DNA from: Streptomyces marispadix
Lineage (GTDB): Bacteria; Actinomycetota; Actinomycetes; Streptomycetales; Streptomycetaceae
Direction: 5' to 3'
Length of the DNA stretch: 64,000 nt
NCBI RefSeq assembly: GCF_022524345.1
Contig: NZ_JAKWJU010000002.1
Location: 682,001 to 746,000 of the forward strand
The notes under the pieces were generated by a model. The model did no database searches, had not been told where the DNA came from, and worked only from the letters and a program-made list of their open reading frames with translations. Position 1 is the stretch's first letter. Each line of letters begins with the position of its first letter. The translations under genes and the position numbers were made by a program. This document shows positions 34,523 through 42,012 of the stretch, in pieces.

Positions 34523-35359
34523 ATGGCCCCTGACACCAGCCCCGGTTCCGTCATCGCCGTACTCGGCCTCGGTGAGGCGGGCGGTGCCATCGCCGCCGGC
34601 CTCGCACGGGCAGGACGGGCAGGACGGGCAGGACGGGCAGGACGGGCAGGACGGGCAGGAACAGTCGTAAGAGGCTACGACCCCGCCCAGGTGCCCACAC
34701 CCGAGGGCGTGACCCGTACGGGCAGCGAAGCGGAAGCAGCCGCCGGCGCCCGGATCGTGCTCAGCGTCAACAGCGCCTCCGCCGCGCACGACGCGCTGCG
34801 CTCCGCCGTGGAGTCGCTGCCCGCCGACTGCGTATGGGCCGACCTCAACACCGCCTCGCCCGGGGCGAAGAGGGCCCTCGGCGCCACGGCCGCCGAGCAC
34901 GGGGTGGCCTTCGCGGACGTCGCGATCATGGCACCGGTGCCGGGACGCGGACTGGGCGTGCCGATGCTGGCGTGCGGCCCCGGTGCGGCACGTACCGCCG
35001 AACTCCTCGCCCCCTTCGGCGCCTCCGTGGACGTCACCGAGGGCGGAGCCGGTGCGGCGGCCGAACGGAAGCTGCTGCGCAGCGTGTTCTTCAAGGGGAT
35101 GGCGGCTGCCGTGGTCGAGGCGCTGGCGGCCGCGCGTGCCGCGGGCTGCGAGGAGTGGCTGCGGGAGAACATCGCCGCCGAACTCGCGCGTGCCGACACC
35201 GGCACCGTCGACCGGCTCGTCGACGGCAGCCGACGCCATGCGGTCCGCCGCAGGGAGGAGATGGCCGCCGCCACGGACATGCTCTCCGAACTGGGCGTAG
35301 TCCCCGCGGTCTCCGCGGCCAGCCGCGATCTCCTGGGGCGGCTGGCCGCGGATCGGTAG
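34523..35359 (+). CDS. NAD(P)-dependent dehydrogenase, 6PGDH-like with DUF1932
   Basis: 278 aa. Rossmann start VIAVLGLGEAGGAIAAGLARAG, then a run of RAG repeats (DNA 34608-34661), SVNSASAAHDALRSAV, and a 6PGDH-like C-terminal helical domain of the DUF1932 type with FFKGMAAAVVEALAAARAAG. The family contains hydroxyacid and beta-hydroxy-carboxylate dehydrogenases. The GntR operator covers its promoter, so it belongs to the same regulon as the 28415-33584 operon and probably oxidises or reduces an intermediate of that pathway. The repeat lies at the first loop after the dinucleotide-binding helix and should be disordered. Confidence 0.8.
   Translation: MAPDTSPGSVIAVLGLGEAGGAIAAGLARAGRAGRAGRAGRAGRAGTVVRGYDPAQVPTPEGVTRTGSEAEAAAGARIVLSVNSASAAHDALRSAVESLPADCVWADLNTASPGAKRALGATAAEHGVAFADVAIMAPVPGRGLGVPMLACGPGAARTAELLAPFGASVDVTEGGAGAAAERKLLRSVFFKGMAAAVVEALAAARAAGCEEWLRENIAAELARADTGTVDRLVDGSRRHAVRRREEMAAATDMLSELGVVPAVSAASRDLLGRLAADR
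34608..34661 (+). repeat. 9-base tandem repeat inside a dehydrogenase gene
   Basis: Five perfect GGGCAGGAC units (34608-34652) and a sixth ending in A (34653-34661). The unit is a multiple of three, so changes in number would keep the frame and only lengthen an Arg-Ala-Gly run. Confidence 0.85.
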
Positions 35360-35530
35360 CGGCCCGCTACGCAGGAAGCCGGGACTCGGGGGCCTGCGGG
35401 AGAGTGCGCCCGGGGCGGGCGTGGCCGATGTGCGCCACACAGCAGGACGTGGCCGGGATTCGTCGACTGACCCGGTACGCGGTCGGGTTGGGCCGCCCCT
35501 CCCCCGGTGCGCGGCCCCGGGCTCCCGCAC

Positions 35531-35590
35531 GACAGCCAAGCGCGACGGTCCGGCCCCCGCCCGACGGCCAAGCGCGAGGGCCCGCCCGAA
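35531..35590. repeat. Imperfect direct repeat between convergent genes
   Basis: CGACAGCCAAGCGCGACGG and CGACGGCCAAGCGCGAGGG-like copies follow each other in the 240-base gap after the dehydrogenase. No gene is seen in this gap. Confidence 0.4.
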
Positions 35591-35599
35591 GGCCCCCTC

Positions 35600-37255
35600 C
35601 TACCCCACCGCCTTCGCCGCCGCCCTTCCCGCCGTACGCCCGGAGAAGATGCACCCGCCGAGGAACGTGCCCTCCAGCGACCGGTATCCGTGCACGCCGC
35701 CGCCACCGAAGCCCGCGGCCTCACCCGCCGCGTACACACCCGGAAGCGGCTCGCCGCCCTCGGCGAGGACCCTCGCGTCCAGGTCGGTCTCCAGCCCGCC
35801 GAGCGTCTTGCGCGTGAGGATGTTGAGCCGTACGGCGATCAGCGGCCCGGCCTTCGGGTCGAGGATGCGGTGCGGCGACGCCACACGGATCAGCTTGTCG
35901 CCGAGGTACCGGCGCGCACCGTGGATCGCCGTCACCTGGGAGTCCTTGGTGAAGGGGTTGCGGATCTCCCGGTCGCGAGCCTCGATCTCCCGCCGCAGCC
36001 CGGCCTCGTCGATGAGCTTGTCGCCGGTCAGTTCGTTCATCCGCCGTGCGAGAGCGCCCAGTTCACGCTCGATGACGAAGTCCACGCCGTGATCCATGAA
36101 CGCCTGTACAGGGCCGGGCGCCCCGGAGCCGACACGGGCGAGGAGCAGACGCAGGTCCCGTCCCGTCAGGTCCGGGTTCTGCTCGGAGCCGGAGAGCGTG
36201 AACTCCTTCTCGATGATCTTCTGGCTGAGCACGAACCACGTGTAGTCGTGCCCGGTGTGCATGATGTGGTCGAGCGTGCCGAGCGTGTCGAAGCCCGGAT
36301 AGAGCGGTACGGGCAGCCGCTTGCCGGTGGCGTCCAGCCACAGCGACGACGGGCCGGGCAGGATGCGGATGCCGTGCAGGTTCCAGATGGGGTTCCAGTT
36401 CTCGATGCCCTCGGTGTAGTGCCACATCCGGTCGCGGTTGATGACGCGCCCGCCCGCCCGCTCGGTGACACCGAGCATCAGGCCGTCGACGTGCGCGGGC
36501 ACCCCGGAGAGCATCCGGGCGGGCGGAGTTCCCAGCCGCTGCGGCCAGTTGGCGCGTACGAGTTCGTGGTTGCCGCCGATGCCGCCGGAGGTGACGATCA
36601 CCGCCTGCGCCCGCAGCTCGAAGGTGTCCGCCACGTCGCGGCTGCTCGCGGTGCCGCGCTCCGCGTCGCTGGGCACCAGCACCTCCCCGCTCACGGTGTC
36701 GACGCTGCCGCCGCTGCGCGAGAGACCCGTGACCCGGTGCCGGAAGCGCAGTTCGACATGGCCGCGTTCGACGCCCGCGCGCACCCGCCGCTCGAAGGGC
36801 TCGACGATCCCCGGGCCGGTGCCCCAGGTGATGTGGAAGCGCGGGACCGAATTGCCGTGCCCGGTCGCGCCGTAGCCGCCGCGCTCGGCCCAGCCGACCA
36901 CGGGGAAGATCTTCAGGCCCTGCGCCCGCAGCCACGGCCTCTTCTCGCCCGCCGCGAAGTCGACGTACGCCTCGGCCCACCGCCGCGGCCAGTGGTCCTC
37001 GTCGCGGTCGAAGCCGGCGGTCCCGAGCCAGTCCTGCCAGGCCAGTTCGCGGCTGTCGCGTACGCGCATGCGGCGCTGCTCCGGCGAGTCGACGAAGAAC
37101 AGGCCGCCGAAGGACCAGTGCGCCTGGCCGCCGAGCGACTGCTCCGGCTCCTGTTCGAGGAGGATCACCTTCCGTCCCGCGTCGGCCAGTTCGGCCGTCG
37201 CCGCGAGCCCGGCGAGCCCCGCTCCGATCACGATGACATCGGCGTCGTACGCCAT
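35600..37255 (-). CDS. FAD-binding dehydrogenase (3-ketosteroid-dehydrogenase-like fold)
   Basis: 551 aa from ATG 37255. N-terminal FAD site DVIVIGAGLAGLAATAELADAGRKVILLEQE; C-terminal FAD region PLPGVYAAGEAAGFGGGGVHGYRSLEGTFLGGCIFSGRTAGR. The order matches the FAD_binding_2 family (fumarate reductase / 3-ketosteroid dehydrogenase relatives). No signal peptide. It stands alone between the GntR regulon and a Nudix gene on the other strand. Substrate unknown; steroid or aromatic-ring dehydrogenation is possible, but no other steroid genes are in the window. Confidence 0.85.
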   Translation of the reverse strand: MAYDADVIVIGAGLAGLAATAELADAGRKVILLEQEPEQSLGGQAHWSFGGLFFVDSPEQRRMRVRDSRELAWQDWLGTAGFDRDEDHWPRRWAEAYVDFAAGEKRPWLRAQGLKIFPVVGWAERGGYGATGHGNSVPRFHITWGTGPGIVEPFERRVRAGVERGHVELRFRHRVTGLSRSGGSVDTVSGEVLVPSDAERGTASSRDVADTFELRAQAVIVTSGGIGGNHELVRANWPQRLGTPPARMLSGVPAHVDGLMLGVTERAGGRVINRDRMWHYTEGIENWNPIWNLHGIRILPGPSSLWLDATGKRLPVPLYPGFDTLGTLDHIMHTGHDYTWFVLSQKIIEKEFTLSGSEQNPDLTGRDLRLLLARVGSGAPGPVQAFMDHGVDFVIERELGALARRMNELTGDKLIDEAGLRREIEARDREIRNPFTKDSQVTAIHGARRYLGDKLIRVASPHRILDPKAGPLIAVRLNILTRKTLGGLETDLDARVLAEGGEPLPGVYAAGEAAGFGGGGVHGYRSLEGTFLGGCIFSGRTAGRAAAKAVG

Positions 37256-37275
37256 GCGTCCCACCTGTTCCACGT

Positions 37276-37334
37276 CCGGTTCCGCGCCGGTCCGCATCGG
37301 TTCCCGTCCGGTCCCGCATCGGTTCCGCGCCCGG
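37276..37334. repeat. Degenerate CGGTTCC/CGCAT repeats upstream of the FAD dehydrogenase
   Basis: Three or four imperfect copies of a CGGTTCCCG / GGTCCGCATC unit in the 5' region of the gene starting at 37255. Function unknown. Confidence 0.35.
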
Positions 37335-37438
37335 CCGTCCAGTCCGCCCTGAAGATCCGGTGACCGGAGAGTAGCCCTCTTTCGTGTCCCGGCGGCACCC
37401 CGGGCCGGTGGTGGAATGGGGCGCATGAGGGAGATCCG

Positions 37439-37972
37439 ATGACCGAAGAGCCGCGCTCGGCGGAGGAGTTGATCGACGTGGTCGACGAGGAGGACCGCGT
37501 CGTCGGCCAGGCGCTGCGAGGGGACGCCACGGCACGGCGGCTGCGGCACCGCTGCACCTCCGTGCAGGTACGCGATCCGCTCGGCCGGATCTTCGTGCAC
37601 CGCCGCACGCCGCAGAAGCTCGTCTTCCCGTCGATGTACGACGTGGTGGTCGGCGGCGTCGTCGGCGCGGGCGAGAGCTACGACGAGTGCGCGCGGCGCG
37701 AGGCCGAGGAGGAACTGGGCGTACAGGGGCTGCCCGCGCCCCAGCCGCGCTTCACGTTCCTGTACGAATCGCCGCGCCACACCTGGTTCCTGCGGGTCTA
37801 CGAGCTGGAGTGCGAACTGCCCGTACGGCCGCAGCCCGAGGAGATCGACTGGTGGGACTTCCTCCCCGGGGCCGAGCTGGAACGGCGGCTGAGCCTGCCC
37901 GGGTGGGAGGTCGTGCCTGACGGCCTGGAATGCCACCGGCGGCTGCGTGCCTGGCACGAGCGCCACACGTGA
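37439..37972 (+). CDS. Nudix hydrolase, IPP-isomerase-like
   Basis: 177 aa. The Nudix box is complete: GGVVGAGESYDECARREAEEELGV, with the REAEEE metal-binding core (DNA about 37650-37720). The start LIDVVDEEDRVVGQALRGDATARRLRHRCTSVQV resembles isopentenyl-diphosphate isomerase and the YfcD-type Nudix group, which hydrolyse small diphosphates. ATG 37439 has GAGGGAG upstream. The gene is monocistronic; the substrate is unknown. Confidence 0.9.
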   Translation: MTEEPRSAEELIDVVDEEDRVVGQALRGDATARRLRHRCTSVQVRDPLGRIFVHRRTPQKLVFPSMYDVVVGGVVGAGESYDECARREAEEELGVQGLPAPQPRFTFLYESPRHTWFLRVYELECELPVRPQPEEIDWWDFLPGAELERRLSLPGWEVVPDGLECHRRLRAWHERHT

Positions 37973-38114
37973 GCGGGCACGGACACGGACACGGGCCTGG
38001 GCGCGGGCGGGCGGGCGCACGGTCACATGAACGCCTGCGGACCGCCGCACGTGAGGCGCCCGGCGCGAGGCAGCGGCGCCGTGGGCGGCGGCGCGTACCC
38101 GTAGGCTCGTGCGC

Positions 38115-38618
38115 ATGATCGACCGGCTCAGGGCGACACTACGGCTGTGGTTCGCGCCGCAGCTCCTGCGGCGCGAGGGCAGCACGCCCGACTACCGCTT
38201 CTCGCTCGCCAACGAGCGCACCTTCCTGGCGTGGATCCGCACGGCGCTGGCGCTCGTCGCGGGCGGCATCGCCGTGGACCAGTTCCTGACGGGCCTGAGC
38301 TGGGGCGTGCGTACGGCGATCTCGGTGGCGGTGCTGGCCTGCGCGGCGCTGTGCGCGTTCCGCGCGGTCAACCACTGGATGCGCTGCGAGCGGGCGATGC
38401 GGCGCGGTGAGGATCTGCCCGCATCCCGCTTCCCGGTGCTGCTGGCGACGGCGACCGCGCTGGCCGCGGTGCTGGTCCTGATCGCGGTGGTGCTGGGGGG
38501 GCGGGCGGTGAACGGGCCCCAGGTGAACGGATCGCCGATGAACCGGTCCCCGGTGAACGGGTCCCATGTGAACGGGTCCCCCGCGAGCGGGTCCCCGGCG
38601 AACGGTGCCCGGCCGTGA
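38115..38618 (+). CDS. DUF202 (YidH-like) inner-membrane protein with repeat tail
   Basis: 167 aa from ATG 38115. DUF202 signature YRFSLANERTFLAWIRTALALVAGGIAVDQFL, then two more membrane segments (AISVAVLACAALCAF and FPVLLATATALAAVLVLIAVVLGG). The last ~35 residues are a repeated Asn-Gly-Ser-Pro tail from about 38508. TAGGCT at 38102-38107 is 7 bases before the ATG, fitting a leaderless start; GTG at 38109 is the alternative. It is coupled to a second DUF202 gene by a GTGA overlap. The family is of unknown function. Confidence 0.85.
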   Translation: MIDRLRATLRLWFAPQLLRREGSTPDYRFSLANERTFLAWIRTALALVAGGIAVDQFLTGLSWGVRTAISVAVLACAALCAFRAVNHWMRCERAMRRGEDLPASRFPVLLATATALAAVLVLIAVVLGGRAVNGPQVNGSPMNRSPVNGSHVNGSPASGSPANGARP

Positions 38619-38953
38619 GCGGGAGCGAAGGCACGGCCGGCAAGCGCACCGGAGACCAGGGCGCGCAGCCGGAACGTACGCGCTTCGCCTGGCGCCGCAC
38701 CACCCTGACGTTCGCCGTCGCGGTGGCACTCGGCGTACGGGAGGCCCTGTACGGAAGCGGCGGCGTCTCCCCGACGGAGGCGGCGGCAGCGGCGGCCGGG
38801 GTGCTGTCGTGGCTGGCGTTCCTGGTGGTGGCACACCGGCGCATCACGGCCATGGAGGTGGACCGCCCGGCGGCGTTGGGGCCCGTGGCCGCCGGGACCG
38901 CGCTGCTGTGCACACTGGCGGTGGCGACGGTTGGAGTGGTGCTGCTGTGGTGA
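38615..38953 (+). CDS. Second DUF202-type small membrane protein
   Basis: 112 aa from GTG 38615, overlapping the previous stop by 4 bases. Three hydrophobic segments (TLTFAVAVALGVREALYG, AAAAAAGVLSWLAFLVVAHRR and GPVAAGTALLCTLAVATVGVVLL) and the short FAWRRTTLTF start seen in the second protein of DUF202 pairs. It in turn overlaps the gluconokinase gene (GTGA). A membrane partner of the first protein is likely; what they do is unknown. Confidence 0.8.
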   Translation: MSGSEGTAGKRTGDQGAQPERTRFAWRRTTLTFAVAVALGVREALYGSGGVSPTEAAAAAAGVLSWLAFLVVAHRRITAMEVDRPAALGPVAAGTALLCTLAVATVGVVLLW

Positions 38954-39486
38954 GCGAGGAACAAGGGCGCGAGGGCCGCGAACGCGCCCGGCGGGGACCG
39001 CTGGTCGTGGTGATGGGGGTCTCCGGCTCGGGCAAGTCCACCGTGGGCGAACTGCTCGCCGAGCGCCTGGACGTGGCGTACGCCGAGGCCGACTCGTTCC
39101 ATCCGCCCGCCAACATAAGGAAGATGGCGGCCGGTACGCCCCTGGACGACGAGGACCGGCGCCCATGGCTGGACGCCATCGCACGCTGGCTCTCCGAACG
39201 CTCCGGGCAGGGCGGCGTCGTGAGCTGCTCCGCGCTGCGGCGCCGCTACCGCGACCGGCTGCGCGACAGCGGCGCGCCGCTGTTCTTCCTCCATCTCGAC
39301 GGCTCCGAGGAGCTGATCGCCGGTCGGCTGAAGGACCGCAAGGGCCACTTCATGCCGCGTTCGCTGCTGCGCTCGCAGTTCGCGACGCTGGAGCCCCTCG
39401 AACCGGACGAGCACGGCGCGGCCGTCCCCATCGGCGGCACCCCCGCGGAGGTCACGGAAAGGGCACTGGCCGTTCTCGCACCGTAG
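38950..39486 (+). CDS. gntK: Gluconokinase
   Basis: 178 aa from GTG 38950. P-loop VMGVSGSGKSTVGELLAERL, then the gluconokinase signature EADSFHPPANIRKMAAGTPLDDEDRRPWL, SCSALRRRYRDRLR and FMPRSLLRSQFATLEPLEPDE, all diagnostic of the GntK family. It phosphorylates D-gluconate to 6-phosphogluconate with ATP. It overlaps the DUF202 gene by 4 bases, so it is in the same transcript, an unexpected partnership. No gluconate permease is nearby. Confidence 0.93.
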   Translation: MSEEQGREGRERARRGPLVVVMGVSGSGKSTVGELLAERLDVAYAEADSFHPPANIRKMAAGTPLDDEDRRPWLDAIARWLSERSGQGGVVSCSALRRRYRDRLRDSGAPLFFLHLDGSEELIAGRLKDRKGHFMPRSLLRSQFATLEPLEPDEHGAAVPIGGTPAEVTERALAVLAP

Positions 39487-39594
39487 CCGCGGGGCAGGAC
39501 GCACTGACAAGCTTTGGGCGTCGCTGTACGCGGCCGCCGCCGACCGGCCCGCCGGGCCCGGCGGCGGGCGTGAGAACGAGGGAGAGATCCGCGC

Positions 39595-40563
39595 ATGACC
39601 TCTGCGTCAGCGCCGGGGGCGGTCGAGGACATGCCGCCGTCGCGTGAGCCGTACACCGAGAAGGTCGCCGAGGGCGTGCACGCCTACATTCAGCCCGACG
39701 GAGGCTGGTGCCTCAACAACGCGGGCTGGATCAGCGACGGGCACGACACGCTGCTCGTGGACACCGCCGCCACGCACCGCAGGGCGAGAGCGCTGCGCGA
39801 GGCGCTGCTGGGCAGCGGCGTGCCCGCGCCGTCCTACGTCGTCAACACCCACCACCACGGCGACCACACCTACGGCAACTCCCTCTTCGCACACGGCGCG
39901 ACCGTCATCGGGCACGAGGCGTGCCGCAGGGAGACACTCGCCGCGGGACGCCAACTCCACGCCCTCTGGCCGGAGGTGGACTTCGGCGACATCGACGTCA
40001 CCGCGCCAGGACTGACCTACCGCGACGAACTGACCGTGCACATCGGGGAGTTCGAGGTACGTCTGCTGCACCCCGGCGTCGCGCACACCACCGGCGACAC
40101 GGTGGTCTGGCTGCCGCAGCAGAGCGTGGTCTTCACGGGCGACATCGTCTTCCACCACGGCACACCGTTCATACCCATGGGGTCGCTCAGCGGTTCGCTG
40201 CACGCGCTGGACCGGCTGCGGGCGCTGGGCGCACGAACGGTGGTGCCCGGTCACGGACCGCTCGCCGGTCCTGATGTCTACGACACGGTGGAACGCTATC
40301 TGCGTTACGTCGACGCACTGGCACGCTCGGCTCGTGAGCGCGGGCTCACACCGCTGGAGGCGGCACGCGAGGCACGGTCCGGTGACCGCGCCGGGTTCGC
40401 CGAGTTCGCCGAACTGGCAGAGAGCGAACGGCTGGTGGCCAACCTCCACCGGGCCTACGCCGAACTCGACGGGCGTCCTCCCGGCGACCCGCTCCACATC
40501 CCCTCGGTGTGGGGAGACATGGAGCAGCTCAACGACGGCAGGCCGGTCGCGTGCCACGCGTGA
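39595..40563 (+). CDS. MBL-fold metallo-hydrolase
   Basis: 322 aa. Metallo-beta-lactamase motifs in order: VNTHHHGDHTYGN (HxHxDH), HPGVAHTTGD (third His), FTGDIVFHHGTPFIP (bridging Asp) and VPGHGPL (last His). A C-terminal helical region with YLRYVDALARSARERGLTPLEAAREA is typical of the SoxH/quinoprotein-relay-like subgroup. No signal peptide is visible, so probably cytoplasmic. Starts 108 bases after gluconokinase. Two-metal hydrolase; substrate unknown. Confidence 0.9.
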   Translation: MTSASAPGAVEDMPPSREPYTEKVAEGVHAYIQPDGGWCLNNAGWISDGHDTLLVDTAATHRRARALREALLGSGVPAPSYVVNTHHHGDHTYGNSLFAHGATVIGHEACRRETLAAGRQLHALWPEVDFGDIDVTAPGLTYRDELTVHIGEFEVRLLHPGVAHTTGDTVVWLPQQSVVFTGDIVFHHGTPFIPMGSLSGSLHALDRLRALGARTVVPGHGPLAGPDVYDTVERYLRYVDALARSARERGLTPLEAAREARSGDRAGFAEFAELAESERLVANLHRAYAELDGRPPGDPLHIPSVWGDMEQLNDGRPVACHA

Positions 40564-40621
40564 CGATCCGCCTCCGCCGCCCGGCGGCCCTCGGCCCTTC
40601 GGCAAGCGACGTGCGTGCGGG

Positions 40622-40675
40622 GCGTGACGCGCATGCGGTGCGTGACGCGCATGCGGTGCGTGACGCGCATGCGGC
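40622..40675. repeat. 18-base tandem repeat, three units
   Basis: GCGTGACGCGCATGCGGT at 40622-40639, 40640-40657 and 40658-40675 (last base changed). The unit contains GCGCATGCG, partly self-complementary, so several small hairpins could form. Confidence 0.8.
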
Positions 40676-40755
40676 GAATTCGGCAGCGGCCGTGCGTGGG
40701 TCTCGTCACATGTGGGCCGTTCCGTGCGGTCCGGGGCCGTGCACCCCTAGACGCC

Positions 40756-40785
40756 ATACCGACTAGTCGGCATGATCGTGCCGAC
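40756..40785. promoter_or_regulatory. Candidate TetR operator upstream of the acyl-CoA genes
   Basis: CCGACTAGTCGG (40759-40770) is a perfect 12-base palindrome; GTCGGCA and TGCCGAC (40766-40785) form a second, overlapping inverted repeat. The ATACCGACT/GT core also occurs on the minus strand at 49951-49967, upstream of the SDR/acyl-CoA ligase pair. Confidence 0.5.
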
Positions 40786-40982
40786 AAGCGTTCCCGTCCC
40801 CTCAGTTCGAGATCCCTTCTGGTTCCCCGAGTCCTTCGAGCCCCTTCGAGTCCCTGTCAGTCCCTACGAGTTCCTGCGAGATCCGCACCCGTAGAGCCCG
40901 CCGGTCCGGGGCCCGTACCCCGTCAGAACCCGTCCGCCCCAGACCCGCCGCCCCTCCGACCCACGCTAAGGAGCGCGTACGC

Positions 40983-42005
40983 ATGAGCATCGAGAATCCG
41001 CCCGGGCTCGATCCCGAGCGGCTCGCCGCACATCTCGACCGGGAGCGCCCCGGCCTGGTGCGGGGGCCGCTGCGGGCCGAGGTGATACAGGGCGGCCGGT
41101 CGAACCTGACGTACCGGGTGACCGACGGGGTCGGCCGCTGGGTCGTACGCCGCCCGCCCCTGGGCCATGTACTGGCCACGGCGCACGACATGGCCCGTGA
41201 GTACCGCGTGATCAGCGCGCTGCGCGGCACGGACGTGCCGGTGCCCGCGACGGTGCTGCTGTGCGAGGACGACGACGTGCTCGGCGCGCCCTTCTACGTC
41301 ATGGAGCAGGTGGACGGCACTCCGTACCGCACCGCTGACGAACTGGCCGCGCTCGGACCGGAACGCACCCGTGCGCTGACGCTGGCGCTCCCGGACACGC
41401 TCGTAGCACTGCACTCGGTCGACCCGGCGAGCGTGGGGCTGGAGGACTTCGGACGCCCGGAGGGCTTCCTGGAGCGGCAGTTGCGCCGCTGGGGCAAGCA
41501 ACTCGACGCCTCCCGCAGCAGGGAGCTGGACGGCATCGACGAACTGCACGCCATACTCGGGCAGCAGCTTCCCGTCTCGCCCGAACCGGCCGTCGTACAC
41601 GGCGACTTCAGGCTGGACAACGTGCTGGCGGACGCCGACGACCGCATCGCCGCGGTGCTCGACTGGGAGATGTCCACGCTCGGCGATCCGCTCACCGACC
41701 TGGGCCTGCTGGTGATGTACAGCGAACCGCTCAACGTCCCCGGCGCACCGGTCAGTTCGACGGCCGAAGCCCCCGGGCACCCTTCGCCCGAGGAGCTGAT
41801 CGAACGCTATGCCGCCGGATCGGGACGCGACGTGTCCCGGATCAACTGGTACACCGCCTTCGCCTGGTTCAAGCTCGCGGTGATCCTGGAGGGCATCCAC
41901 TACCGCTACACGCTCGGGCAGACGGTCGGTCCGGGCTTCGACCGGATCGGCGGCCTCGTCCCGGTCTTCATCGACAACGGACTCACCACGCTGCGGAAGG
42001 GATGA
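40983..42005 (+). CDS. APH-family phosphotransferase, ACAD10/11-like
   Basis: 340 aa. Kinase-like fold with the Brenner motif VVHGDFRLDNVLAD and the metal-binding LDWEMSTLGDP, plus VIQGGRSNLTYRVTD as the glycine-rich loop. This group is repeatedly found beside acyl-CoA dehydrogenases; in mammals the two are fused as ACAD10/ACAD11, and phosphorylation of 4-hydroxyacyl-CoA has been shown for that system. Here it is followed, 7 bases later, by an acyl-CoA dehydrogenase. It is therefore likely a hydroxyacyl-CoA kinase rather than an antibiotic resistance enzyme. Confidence 0.88.
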   Translation: MSIENPPGLDPERLAAHLDRERPGLVRGPLRAEVIQGGRSNLTYRVTDGVGRWVVRRPPLGHVLATAHDMAREYRVISALRGTDVPVPATVLLCEDDDVLGAPFYVMEQVDGTPYRTADELAALGPERTRALTLALPDTLVALHSVDPASVGLEDFGRPEGFLERQLRRWGKQLDASRSRELDGIDELHAILGQQLPVSPEPAVVHGDFRLDNVLADADDRIAAVLDWEMSTLGDPLTDLGLLVMYSEPLNVPGAPVSSTAEAPGHPSPEELIERYAAGSGRDVSRINWYTAFAWFKLAVILEGIHYRYTLGQTVGPGFDRIGGLVPVFIDNGLTTLRKG

Positions 42006-42012
42006 GGTCTCA

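Larger units (their letters stand above)
40564..40982. other. Intergenic stretch, 419 bases, with repeats and a TetR-like site
   Basis: It holds three 18-base tandem units (40622-40675), two overlapping palindromes at 40759-40785, and a TTCGAG-rich run before the AAGGAG ribosome site of the kinase-like gene at 40983. No coding frame is convincing. Confidence 0.6.

Noticed and set aside
35600..37255. FAD dehydrogenase considered as part of a steroid degradation cluster.
   Set aside because: No other steroid genes (mce, hsa, kst targets) are in the window; only the fold is supported.
40622..40675. The 18-base tandem units considered as a CRISPR fragment.
   Set aside because: The units are directly adjacent with no spacers and no cas genes are in the window.
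40983..42005. APH-fold gene considered as an aminoglycoside resistance enzyme.
   Set aside because: It is followed at 7 bases by an acyl-CoA dehydrogenase and matches the ACAD10/11-like group, not resistance kinases.
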